A DNA stretch of 64,000 nucleotides. Source: Gehongia tenuis. GTDB taxonomy: Bacteria > Bacillota > Clostridia > Christensenellales > NSJ-53. Shown piece by piece: positions 1 through 7,269 of the stretch (position 1 is the stretch's first letter; every line of letters begins with the position of its first letter). The stretch covers positions 33,136 to 97,135 of the forward strand of contig NZ_JACRSR010000005.1 in the NCBI RefSeq assembly GCF_014384795.1, read 5' to 3'. The translations under genes were made by a program, and so were the position numbers. The notes under the pieces are model-generated. The model was not told the DNA's origin. It ran no database searches and saw only the letters and a list, made by a program, of their open reading frames with translations.

Positions 1-397
1 CCAGTTCCTTGGCATCCTCGGGGCCCATGTATTGGATAAGGCCATGAAAGCGCTGCATGAGTTCCCTTCGCCCCCGCTCCATAATTTCGCTTCCCCGTTC
101 GGTCAGCTTCACCAAAACCGCCCGGCGATCTTCAGGATCGATGCTCCGTTCCAAAAAGCCCTTCCGTTCCAACGAATTGATCATCTGGGTCACCGTGGGC
201 GGGGCAACATCAAGGCGCCTGCTGAGTTGACTGACCTTTAACCCCTTTTCCCCTCCGTGGGCATGAAGCATGAGCAGAAGCGTTATCTCGCTGCGGCTCG
301 CTCCAATCTTGGGTCCATGCTTTTCAACATGCAGTTTTTGAAAGGCATGAAAGGCCTCCATCAACTGCCGAACTACCCCATTCATTTCCGGGTCCAC
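1..397 (-). CDS. MarR family transcriptional regulator (3' end outside window)
   Basis: Minus-strand reading frame, open to the window edge, so the C-terminus is missing. I place the start at a GTG (397-395) because a G-rich Shine-Dalgarno (AAGGGGGG) lies about 12 bases upstream; an in-frame ATG four codons later (385) is the alternative. The visible 132 residues have the MarR winged-helix layout: a helix with RSEITLLLMLH, the recognition helix VAPPTVTQMINSLERKGF, and the wing with DPEDRRAVLVKLTERG, followed by the start of the dimerisation helix. MarR proteins are dimeric repressors that usually respond to phenolic or other small ligands and often repress themselves. A 25-bp inverted repeat sits just upstream (422-446) and is the likely operator. 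The divergent phosphatase gene may be a target. The ligand is unknown. Confidence 0.85.
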   Translation of the reverse strand, partial: MDPEMNGVVRQLMEAFHAFQKLHVEKHGPKIGASRSEITLLLMLHAHGGEKGLKVSQLSRRLDVAPPTVTQMINSLERKGFLERSIDPEDRRAVLVKLTERGSEIMERGRRELMQRFHGLIQYMGPEDAKEL

Positions 398-421
398 GAT
401 ATCCCAGCCCCCTTCATATGC

Positions 422-446
422 TTAGGCATTTAATTTATTTGCCTAA
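422..446. promoter_or_regulatory. Inverted repeat, likely MarR operator
   Basis: Two perfect 7-base arms, TTAGGCA (422-428) and TGCCTAA (440-446), are separated by 11 AT-rich bases. The site lies 25 bases upstream of the marR GTG start, in the intergenic region shared with the divergent phosphatase gene. Size, AT-rich centre and position match typical autoregulatory MarR operators. Assignment to this regulator is inferred from position. Confidence 0.6.
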
Positions 447-499
447 CTAATTATATGAATCCTTCCATACTTTTGTCAAACCATTTTCCTGAGTAAACA

Positions 500-528
500 T
501 TTACAAAGCTCCATCTCCCCCCTATAAT
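500..528 (+). promoter_or_regulatory. SigA-type promoter of the phosphatase gene
   Basis: TTTACA (500-505) and TATAAT (523-528) with a 17-base spacer. Transcription would start near 535, giving a leader of about 25 bases that carries AAAGGAGA before the ATG at 560. Confidence 0.75.
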
Positions 529-559
529 AGGTAGTATCAGTTCACGAAAGGAGATAGCT

Positions 560-1261
560 ATGTTTTATCGCAGACTGCCCCTTGAAAAATGCGTCAATGT
601 CCGGGACTTGGGAGGCTACCCGGCCCAAAAGGGCACGGCCACCCAATTCGGCCGCTTCCTTCGGGGCGATGCGCTCTATGACCTATCCCAGTCGGATCTT
701 CGTTTCCTGTGGGATTACGGCGTCAGGAACGTCTTTGACCTCAGGGGAAACGCGGAAAAGGAAACGGAGCCCAATGCCTTCAAGGGCGTGCCCGGGGTTA
801 CGGTATATGACATTTGTCTATGGGATACCGATGCCTATGCCGATACGGTGCATCTCATCTCCAACGGCATGGGTGATTTCTATGTAGCGCTGGCGGACCG
901 TTATCCGGACAACCTGGGCAGGCTTTTCACGCTGATGGCGGAGTGCGAAGGCGGCATATTGTTTCACTGCTCCGCGGGCAAGGATCGAACCGGTGTGACA
1001 GCGGCCCTGCTCCTTGGACTTGTTGGCGTGGCATATAACGATATTGTGGCCAATTATCAGGTAAGCAACACCTACATCCGGGTCAATTCCCAGCGTCCCG
1101 CTCTCCGGAACGTGCCCATGAACGCCCTCAGTTCCGACGCTTCCTACATTGAACAATTCCTCGATTTTATAAAGGAGAGGGGCGGCGCCCGGGAGTTCTT
1201 GAAAAGCACCGGCGTGTCCGAGACAAACCTGAACCGGTTGGCGGAAAAACTGGTGACTTGA
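560..1261 (+). CDS. Tyrosine phosphatase-like protein (IphP/Y_phosphatase3 type)
   Basis: A 233-residue soluble protein with the Cys-X5-Arg phosphatase P-loop HCSAGKDRTG at residues 136-145 (nucleophile Cys137, Arg143). The N-terminal NVRDLGGY (residues 13-20) is the hallmark opening of the bacterial IphP-like dual-specificity phosphatases. Members hydrolyse phosphotyrosine or phosphoserine proteins, and some act on phosphoinositides or nucleotides; the target here is unknown. No signal peptide is visible, so the enzyme is probably cytoplasmic. AAAGGAGA precedes the ATG by 6 bases, and a consensus promoter and a strong terminator make it a single-gene unit. It is divergent from the marR gene and may be co-regulated through the shared region. 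Fold assignment is firm; the substrate is not. Confidence 0.88.
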   Translation: MFYRRLPLEKCVNVRDLGGYPAQKGTATQFGRFLRGDALYDLSQSDLRFLWDYGVRNVFDLRGNAEKETEPNAFKGVPGVTVYDICLWDTDAYADTVHLISNGMGDFYVALADRYPDNLGRLFTLMAECEGGILFHCSAGKDRTGVTAALLLGLVGVAYNDIVANYQVSNTYIRVNSQRPALRNVPMNALSSDASYIEQFLDFIKERGGAREFLKSTGVSETNLNRLAEKLVT

Positions 1262-1280
1262 CAATCCAATTTGCGAGGGG

Positions 1281-1308
1281 AGCGCCGGCTCGGGCCGGCG
1301 CTTTTTTT
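1281..1308 (+). terminator. Intrinsic terminator after the phosphatase gene
   Basis: Perfect 9-bp stem AGCGCCGGC / GCCGGCGCT with a TCGG loop, followed by a run of T. Confidence 0.92.
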
Positions 1309-1370
1309 CGAAGGGTTTCTTCCAGATTCCCTCGTCCAATGTAAAAAAGATTACAAAAGAGGGATTTGGA

Positions 1371-2630
1371 ATGTCATCTGTCACACGAAATGCCGGCAGC
1401 CTGTTTGTGGAAGCAGTACTGCTCATCTCCCTGGGTGGATATATGCTCACCTATGGCGGAATTTTTATGGTATTTTTTCATATTTTATCGGTGCTGCTGC
1501 CCCTGGTTCTGGGTACGGTGGGCATCTATCGCTGCGTTTTTGAAAATACTGCATCTTTGGGATCAAGGCTATGGAAAAATTTTGTCCTCATTCTGATCTC
1601 TCTGGCCATCCTTATTTTCAGGGATGCCTATTTCACTCTTTTCCCCATTTTGCTGACCCTGTATGTTTTAGCCATCCTGGCCATCCGCGGCATGGACTAT
1701 GCTGTGTACCGGCACCAGCGGGTACCCGCAAGACCCGTTCTCTTCAGCGCCCTTGCGGGTATTCTTGGAATCATCATCTTTGCCTGTGCGGCCCGCATTA
1801 TCGGCATCCGCACCGTCATAACCCTTTCGGCTCTCCATGGAATTGTCTACGGGCTTTACACACTTTGGAACGCATTTTCCATGGCGGTCATCGCGCCCGA
1901 TCTGCCCCGGTTTCGCCCCCGGCACCGCATGCTGCCTCCCCTTTTCATCACCACCTTTCTGCCCTATGGAATGCTCCGCCTGATGCGGAGCTCACCCAAG
2001 GCTAAGGTCCTGTTGGAGGAAAACGCACGCCATTGCAGTGCCAACGGCCCGGCGGACATGGAGGTGCTCATTCACGTGACCAAAAAGGATTTCGGTATCG
2101 TGGGCCACGTGGATTTCGTTTTTGAAGGAACCGTCTATTCCTATGGAAGCTTCGACGATAGCTCTCACCGTCTAAACGGCGCTCTCGGCGACGGCGTCCT
2201 TATGATGGCTGAAAGCAAAACGGAATATATCCGTTTTTGTCAAAGCTTCAGCGAAAAAACTCTCTTCACCTATGGACTTAAGCTCACCGAGGAGCAAAAA
2301 GCAAAGGTGCGTTTGAAACTGGACCGGATCATGATGGAGACCGAGCCCTGGCAGGCTCCCATCCGGCACAATCCGGCGGCGGGCGACTATGCCAGCACCA
2401 TGACGCGTGCCTTTGGCGCTTCCTATCGCCGCTTCACCGGGGGACGCTTCAAAACCTATTTTATTCTTCGCACCAATTGTTCCTTTTTCCTTGAAGAGAT
2501 CCTGGACGCCGTGGGGTTCGAGGCTCCGGGCTGGCTGGGTATTCCCACACCGGGCAGCTATTACAGCCTCCTGGAACAGTATTTTTTGGAACCCCAAACC
2601 CCGGTGGTGGCCAAGCATCTCTACGCTTGA
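1371..2630 (+). CDS. Multipass membrane protein with C-terminal papain-like (DUF4105-like) domain
   Basis: A 419-residue protein. Residues 10-205 contain six or so hydrophobic helices (for example 13-55, 70-105, 124-175, 190-205). The C-terminal half is soluble: residues 233-300 hold a strand-rich segment with GHVDFVFEGTVYSYGSFDD, and residues 363-381 hold YFILRTNCSFFLEEIL. This pairing of an early His (His246) and a late Cys (Cys370) resembles permuted papain-like families such as DUF4105/Lnb-N, so His246 and Cys370 are candidate catalytic residues; that is inference, not a clear family match. Start chosen at 1371 for its AGAGGGA ribosome site. The M23 peptidase gene follows after 90 bases and may be co-transcribed, which would hint at an envelope role. 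The function is unknown. Confidence 0.6.
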   Translation: MSSVTRNAGSLFVEAVLLISLGGYMLTYGGIFMVFFHILSVLLPLVLGTVGIYRCVFENTASLGSRLWKNFVLILISLAILIFRDAYFTLFPILLTLYVLAILAIRGMDYAVYRHQRVPARPVLFSALAGILGIIIFACAARIIGIRTVITLSALHGIVYGLYTLWNAFSMAVIAPDLPRFRPRHRMLPPLFITTFLPYGMLRLMRSSPKAKVLLEENARHCSANGPADMEVLIHVTKKDFGIVGHVDFVFEGTVYSYGSFDDSSHRLNGALGDGVLMMAESKTEYIRFCQSFSEKTLFTYGLKLTEEQKAKVRLKLDRIMMETEPWQAPIRHNPAAGDYASTMTRAFGASYRRFTGGRFKTYFILRTNCSFFLEEILDAVGFEAPGWLGIPTPGSYYSLLEQYFLEPQTPVVAKHLYA

Positions 2631-2720
2631 CTTCATGGGGCTCCATTGACTTTGATGGAGGAATGGCATACGATGCAGATGAAGCGGCACCATTCTCCGC
2701 CATCAAAAGGAGGCATTCCC

Positions 2721-3815
2721 ATGAAAATTCAGGCACTCCCCCAATCGATCATCAATCCGGCACTCAAGGTCAGGGACGATATCAAATCGGATTTCGTCCT
2801 GAAGGCCCTCATCCTTGCCAATGATGGGACGGGGCCGCTGACGATTACAAAATTGACCTATGGTCTGGTGGCCTTAAACCAACTGGTCAAGGAGATCGTC
2901 TATCCTGGGGATGCCCTTACGGAAAGGCTTGAGGACGGCTATCAGCAAATCGTCTCAAACGATCCATGGATCCTGAAATCAATGCTGGGCTCCTCCATCC
3001 GCTGGCGACCCGAAGTAATGAGCAAAACCCGGGTCCTGCAGCCCGGTCAGGAGGCCGTACTTCTCAATGAATATTTCATTGCCGTCGCCGCCCAGCCCAT
3101 CGATGCCGTGGAAATCCGCGTTCAGTACCAGCAAAACGGCATTGAGGCCAGCGAACGGCTCGTTCTGCCAGTGACAGACTATCACACCCGAAATGCTTAC
3201 ACCTTCCCCCTCAAGGGTGTGTGGCAGGTCAGCGGCAATTACGACTTTTACTTTGGCCATCGCACCCATTACGCTCTGGAATTCTCCATTGATATGGAAA
3301 AACTCAATAACGACGGCATGCTCAAATGGAAGGATGCCATGGCAAACGAGGACTTCGTCTCCTACGGCCAGCAGGTTTTTGCCATCGGTGACGGCGAGGT
3401 GGTGGATTGTTTCAACGATGCCCACTGGCGCATCCTCTTCCATGATGATTTTGCCGACAAGGAGAAAAGAAGGATGCTGAAACAAATGGAGGAGCAAGTG
3501 GGGCGCATGCCCCTTCAATACGGCAACTATGTGGTTTTAAAGCATGCTCACGGAGAATACTCCGTCTATGCCCACATGATTGAGGGCAGCGTGGCCGTGC
3601 AAAAAGGAAACCACGTGCGGCAGGGCGACGTGCTGGGGCGCGTCGGCAATGTGGGCTTTTCCACCGGTCCCCATCTGCACTTTCATTTGATGGATGGGCC
3701 GGATGTTTACAGCGCAAGAGGGCTCCCCTGTCATTTCACAAATCTAATGGACTGCCGCAGAAATCCCCTGTCCCTTATTCAGCAGGAATACACATTGGTG
3801 ATGGCTAAGCCGTAA
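2721..3815 (+). CDS. M23 family metallopeptidase without signal peptide
   Basis: A 364-residue protein. The start at 2721 is set by AAAGGAGG 8 bases upstream; a longer reading frame to 2646 has no ribosome site. The first 170 residues form an unrecognised domain. The LytM/M23 fold follows: HRTHYALEFSID provides the first zinc His and Asp, a middle segment reads YVVLKHAHGEYSVYAHM, and GPHLHFHLMD near residues 316-325 gives the HxH zinc motif. All zinc and catalytic residues appear intact. M23 enzymes cut peptidoglycan cross-bridges outside the cell, yet no signal peptide or membrane segment is visible, so either export is unconventional or the substrate is different. It lies 90 bases after a membrane protein gene and may share its transcript. 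Family call firm, role unknown. Confidence 0.85.
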   Translation: MKIQALPQSIINPALKVRDDIKSDFVLKALILANDGTGPLTITKLTYGLVALNQLVKEIVYPGDALTERLEDGYQQIVSNDPWILKSMLGSSIRWRPEVMSKTRVLQPGQEAVLLNEYFIAVAAQPIDAVEIRVQYQQNGIEASERLVLPVTDYHTRNAYTFPLKGVWQVSGNYDFYFGHRTHYALEFSIDMEKLNNDGMLKWKDAMANEDFVSYGQQVFAIGDGEVVDCFNDAHWRILFHDDFADKEKRRMLKQMEEQVGRMPLQYGNYVVLKHAHGEYSVYAHMIEGSVAVQKGNHVRQGDVLGRVGNVGFSTGPHLHFHLMDGPDVYSARGLPCHFTNLMDCRRNPLSLIQQEYTLVMAKP

Positions 3816-3849
3816 AATACTTCTGTTATAAAATATAAAGCAAAGTTTA

Positions 3850-3878
3850 TTGAAAAAAATTTTTCTGTCCGATACAAT
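3850..3878 (+). promoter_or_regulatory. SigA-type promoter of the isomerase-like gene
   Basis: TTGAAA (3850-3855) and TACAAT (3873-3878), 17-base spacer. Its position rules out the longer upstream start of the following reading frame and supports translation from 3943. Confidence 0.65.
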
Positions 3879-3942
3879 GTGTACGTATATAAGCTCTGCC
3901 GTCGTGTGCAGTGCCATGCAGCTACAATTAGGGGGGAATACG

Positions 3943-4704
3943 ATGAAAACGAAAATAGGCTTTCAACTCTCAAGCATAACGCCCTACCTTGACACCGAGG
4001 AACATATCAAGGATTCCTTAAGCAAAATAGCGCAAATTGGTTATAAATTCGTTCAGCTTCAGGGAGTTCCGGCCCAGATTGACAATCAATTTCTTGCCGG
4101 GGAATTGAAACGGAACGGCTTGGTCTGTGTTGCAACCCAGGAGGACTATCCTTTCGGTTTTGGCGAAAACCCCGGGGCGGCAATTGAACGGGCTGTCGCT
4201 TGCGGGTGCCAATATCTCGCTTTTGCCTTGATTCCCCGGGATGTCAATGATACGGATAAGCTAAAAGCGTTTGCTGAAAAAATGGGTGCGATTGAGGAAA
4301 TGGTCAAAAAGGCCGGGCTGATTTTTTCTTTCCATCCCGTTGGAAGCGACTACCGTGAAATGGAGGGTGTTCCGGTTTTTCAGCGCCTGCTGAAGCTCAT
4401 GCCGGATCTGCATTTGACATTCTGCCTTCAATCCGCCTTTGGAAGCACTACCAAGATCGAGGATGTTTTCAAGAAGTACGAGGGTAAGATGGAACTTGTC
4501 CACTTCAAGGACAACATCATACTCCCCGATGGCAGCAACCAACTCGTGCCACTGGGCGAAGGCCTGCACGATTGGAAACCCTACTATGAAATGTGTAATA
4601 TGCATGCGGTAGAATATGTTTTTGCGGAACAGGAACGCTGGACGCGGGATGCCTTCGACTGCGCTCAAGCGTCCTATGACTACCTTTTGAAATTGCAGCA
4701 ATAA
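3943..4704 (+). CDS. Sugar phosphate isomerase/epimerase-like TIM barrel protein
   Basis: A 253-residue protein beginning MKTKIGFQLSSITPYLDTEE, preceded by AGGGGGG 6 bases before the ATG; a promoter overlaps the longer reading frame, so the shorter start is used. The pattern of alternating strands and helices, with FSFHPVGSDY, LHLTFCLQSA and the C-terminal MELVHFKDNI, is that of the xylose-isomerase-like/AP-endonuclease-2 TIM barrel superfamily (IolE/IolI/YcjR relatives). These proteins isomerise or epimerise sugars and cyclitols using a divalent metal held by Glu, Asp and His residues. The His of VHFKD is a likely ligand; the full metal set is not certain from inspection. Likely a single-gene unit with its own promoter and a bidirectional terminator. 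The substrate is unknown; polyol or keto-sugar use would fit the sugar enzymes elsewhere in the window. Confidence 0.8.
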   Translation: MKTKIGFQLSSITPYLDTEEHIKDSLSKIAQIGYKFVQLQGVPAQIDNQFLAGELKRNGLVCVATQEDYPFGFGENPGAAIERAVACGCQYLAFALIPRDVNDTDKLKAFAEKMGAIEEMVKKAGLIFSFHPVGSDYREMEGVPVFQRLLKLMPDLHLTFCLQSAFGSTTKIEDVFKKYEGKMELVHFKDNIILPDGSNQLVPLGEGLHDWKPYYEMCNMHAVEYVFAEQERWTRDAFDCAQASYDYLLKLQQ

Positions 4705-4711
4705 AAGCCGT

Positions 4712-4748
4712 AAAAAATAGCTCTTCGGTACGCCGGAGGGCTATTTTT
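4712..4748. terminator. Bidirectional terminator between isomerase-like gene and gerAB
   Basis: A 16-bp near-perfect stem with A-run on one side and T-run on the other (AAAAATAGC / GCTATTTTT) and a TACG loop. It sits between convergent genes, and the gerAB stop lies inside it. Confidence 0.85.
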
Positions 4749-5832
4749 ATATCTTTTTTCGGATCTTGCCCACGATGAGCACAAGAACGGGAACGGCAAA
4801 CTCCATGGTCAGCTGAATGGGCATCAGCACGTCGCTGGAGAGATTCTCCAGTTCCTTTTTGTCCCTTGCAATGAAAAGAAACGCGCAGAGCATAAACAGC
4901 AGTATGGGGGTGATCATCTGCCGGTCCATCCGCATCTTAAACACCCGGCCAAACAGCTCCTTGGCAATGATGGCCAGCAGCGTAATCTGCATGAAGTCAA
5001 TACCAATCCAGAGGGAGAGGATGAAGGCGTCAAAACGCTCGATGATTCCAAAGAAGGACAGATTCTTGACCATCATGAAAAAGGGCATGGGCATTCTGGC
5101 GGTGACGGAGGAACCCAATACGCCCACCACGGTGATCAAAAGAATAAGCGTGACTAAGCCAATGGTGAGCATGGCCCGAAGCCCATGTTTTTTCATCTGA
5201 TCTTTGCCCACTATCTGCCGTCCCAGAAACATCACCAGCACCACATTGCCCCATACCCCTGCAATGGTATAGGATCCCAAAGCAGCGTCGGCCGCGTCCT
5301 GGAGAACGATGGGATAGAGGTTCTCCAGCTTCACATTGAACAGGGCAAGCGCAAAGTGCAGCGCAAAAACCACCATGATGATCCCAAAAAGAAGCTGACC
5401 CAGCCGGGCGAAGGAAACCAGGCCGCCCCGTGCGACAAAATAGACGACCGCCAGCATGATCACGCCCAGCATGAGGATGGATACGTTGGGCAGAATGGTG
5501 GAAAGCACCCGCTCCGCATAGAATCTCAGCGCAACGATCAGCTGCAGCATCACCTGAAAAAGGTATATTCCCATGACGATGCGTCCCACAGTATTGCCTA
5601 GAGCCTTACACAATATATCGGCAAGACTTCCCTGGTCCGTCTTAAAAAAACGGGCCAGAATAAAAATAAGCAGAATACCCGGAATGGACGCCGCCACCGG
5701 TACCAGCCAGGCGGCCTTGCCCGCCATGGCCGCCGCAGCCTGCGGCGCAACACGGATGGTCGGGGCCAGAACCCAAAGCAGGTACAAAATCATGGCCTGT
5801 TTCAGCGAGATCTTCTTGTTATCCTCTAACAT
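4747..5832 (-). CDS. Spore germination permease, GerAB family
   Basis: A 361-residue integral membrane protein with about ten hydrophobic segments, start set at 5832 where AGGGGTG precedes MLEDNKKISLKQAMILYLLW; a 28-codon longer frame has no ribosome site. The opening KISLKQ followed at once by a membrane helix is characteristic of GerAB/spore permease proteins of the amino-acid/polyamine/organocation superfamily. In the spore inner membrane GerAB is the germinant-binding subunit of the GerA-type receptor. It is the last gene of a four-gene operon (gerAA, gerAC, small protein, gerAB), 4 bases after the small gene. The germinant cannot be read from the sequence. The operon is expected to be expressed in the forespore under SigG, but no convincing SigG site was identified. 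Confidence 0.92.
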   Translation of the reverse strand: MLEDNKKISLKQAMILYLLWVLAPTIRVAPQAAAAMAGKAAWLVPVAASIPGILLIFILARFFKTDQGSLADILCKALGNTVGRIVMGIYLFQVMLQLIVALRFYAERVLSTILPNVSILMLGVIMLAVVYFVARGGLVSFARLGQLLFGIIMVVFALHFALALFNVKLENLYPIVLQDAADAALGSYTIAGVWGNVVLVMFLGRQIVGKDQMKKHGLRAMLTIGLVTLILLITVVGVLGSSVTARMPMPFFMMVKNLSFFGIIERFDAFILSLWIGIDFMQITLLAIIAKELFGRVFKMRMDRQMITPILLFMLCAFLFIARDKKELENLSSDVLMPIQLTMEFAVPVLVLIVGKIRKKI

Positions 5833-5836
5833 CGCT

Positions 5837-6055
5837 TCACCCCTTGATCCCAAGTAAATTGAACAGATGCTCGGATACGCTGGGCTGATATACATCCTGC
5901 ACATAGATGATGCCAATCAGGACGGCAAGGAGCATCAAGGCGCTGTAAACCACCTTGTCCACCGTCTTCGCATTGCCCTTTTTCATCATGGAAAAATCAT
6001 AAAAGGCGCCTATCAGTGCAACGAATATAATGACCGCCAAGCTTGTCGTTGTCAT
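5837..6055 (-). CDS. Small two-helix membrane protein in germination operon (D-subunit-like)
   Basis: A 72-residue protein with two hydrophobic helices, residues 4-22 (SLAVIIFVALIGAFY) and 37-52 (YSALMLLAVLIGIIYV), joined by a short basic loop (MMKKGNAKTVDK). It lies 3 bases after gerAC and 4 bases before gerAB. Many GerA-type operons carry such short two-helix D proteins that modulate receptor output. The match is by size, topology and position, not by a sequence motif. The gene is compact and continuous with its neighbours, so translation coupling is likely. Confidence 0.75.
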   Translation of the reverse strand: MTTTSLAVIIFVALIGAFYDFSMMKKGNAKTVDKVVYSALMLLAVLIGIIYVQDVYQPSVSEHLFNLLGIKG

Positions 6056-6058
6056 GGC

Positions 6059-7258
6059 TTACCGCCCCTCTCCATTCGGTTCCCGGATGTTATAGGTCCG
6101 GTTTACCTTGGATTCGATTTCCACGCGGATGGGAATTGCTCCGAAGGTTTCATTCCAATCGTCTTTCATCTTCCTCCAGCGCAAGGGGTGCTGGGCCTCC
6201 AGCGCCTGTCCCGCGCCCAAAAAATCGGCCTTCAGATCCTGAGCACGGCCGATAAGCTCCTCCAGCTGTCCCTTGACCTGGTCGGATTGGAGCTTGGCCA
6301 GTTCCGATAAAAGGTCTTCAGTGAATTCGACCTGGGACTGAATTTCAGTGACATTCGTGGTGAAATGGACTTCAAAGACGATTTCCCTGAGCTCCTCACC
6401 TTCAAAGACCGGTCTGACCTTGCAGGCGGACTCCAGCAATTCGAGGGCCACCCGATTGCCGTCCTCAAGTTCAACCTCCACGATGTGTTCATTCATCCTG
6501 TTGCGCAGGATGGCAACGCCATAGGAATCGGGGGTCTCAATCGTATCCACCAGCTTATCGTCCTTGATCACTCCATAACCTTTGATGACCACCACCGGTT
6601 TCCCATCCTCTTCTTCCAGAGCGAGGATGGGCACCACCCCGGCCGTGGAAGGGTTATCCAGCATGTTAACAAGACCGAGGAGATCCACGGGTGCGCCGGT
6701 GCTGAGGGCCTCAGCACTGGTAATCAGGGCCTGCAGCTGATCGGCCAGAACCGAATCGCTTTCCTTGGTTTTATTCATCAATTCCTCGGCACTTATCCCC
6801 TCCGCCACAAAGACGTTGGAATTCAGTCTAAGCTCGTTGTTCCGTGCCAAAGCATCGATATATTTGGCAATGCCCTCCCGGGCTGCGTCCTCACCAAAGA
6901 TAATAAATCCCATGTGGCCCCAAAAGATGGTATAATCCACACCAAACTGCATCTCGTTCATGCCATTGGCCACGGTGGCCGCCTCCCGGCTCATCACCAC
7001 CACGTTGCCCGTGCCGCCTCCGCCTCCACCGCCTTCTCCTTTGCTCGAGGTTTCCGATTCCGTCGTGCCGCCCAGCTTATCAATGGAAGCCGTGATGCGG
7101 ATATTGCCCGCATTTTCACTGCCCTGATCCAGACCCAGGGCCCGAACCATTTCAATTTCATTGATCTCCCGGCGCACAGGCAGTATTCGAGAGCTGCCGC
7201 AGCCGGTCAATACGCATCCCAGTATCAGGGTTACAGCCAGCGCTATCCAACGTTTCAT
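6059..7258 (-). CDS. Spore germination lipoprotein, Ger(x)C/GerAC family
   Basis: A 399-residue lipoprotein with signal peptide MKRWIALAVTLILGCVLTGC; Cys20 in the LTGC lipobox would be lipidated. The following REINEIEMVRALGLDQ is the conserved start of Ger(x)C domain 1. A glycine-rich insertion near residue 75 (GEGGGGGGG) is probably a flexible loop. GerAC proteins are anchored to the outer face of the spore inner membrane and are required for receptor function together with the A and B subunits. It is located 11 bases after gerAA. Length is normal for the family. Confidence 0.93.
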   Translation of the reverse strand: MKRWIALAVTLILGCVLTGCGSSRILPVRREINEIEMVRALGLDQGSENAGNIRITASIDKLGGTTESETSSKGEGGGGGGGTGNVVVMSREAATVANGMNEMQFGVDYTIFWGHMGFIIFGEDAAREGIAKYIDALARNNELRLNSNVFVAEGISAEELMNKTKESDSVLADQLQALITSAEALSTGAPVDLLGLVNMLDNPSTAGVVPILALEEEDGKPVVVIKGYGVIKDDKLVDTIETPDSYGVAILRNRMNEHIVEVELEDGNRVALELLESACKVRPVFEGEELREIVFEVHFTTNVTEIQSQVEFTEDLLSELAKLQSDQVKGQLEELIGRAQDLKADFLGAGQALEAQHPLRWRKMKDDWNETFGAIPIRVEIESKVNRTYNIREPNGEGR

Positions 7259-7269
7259 GGGTCCGCCTC

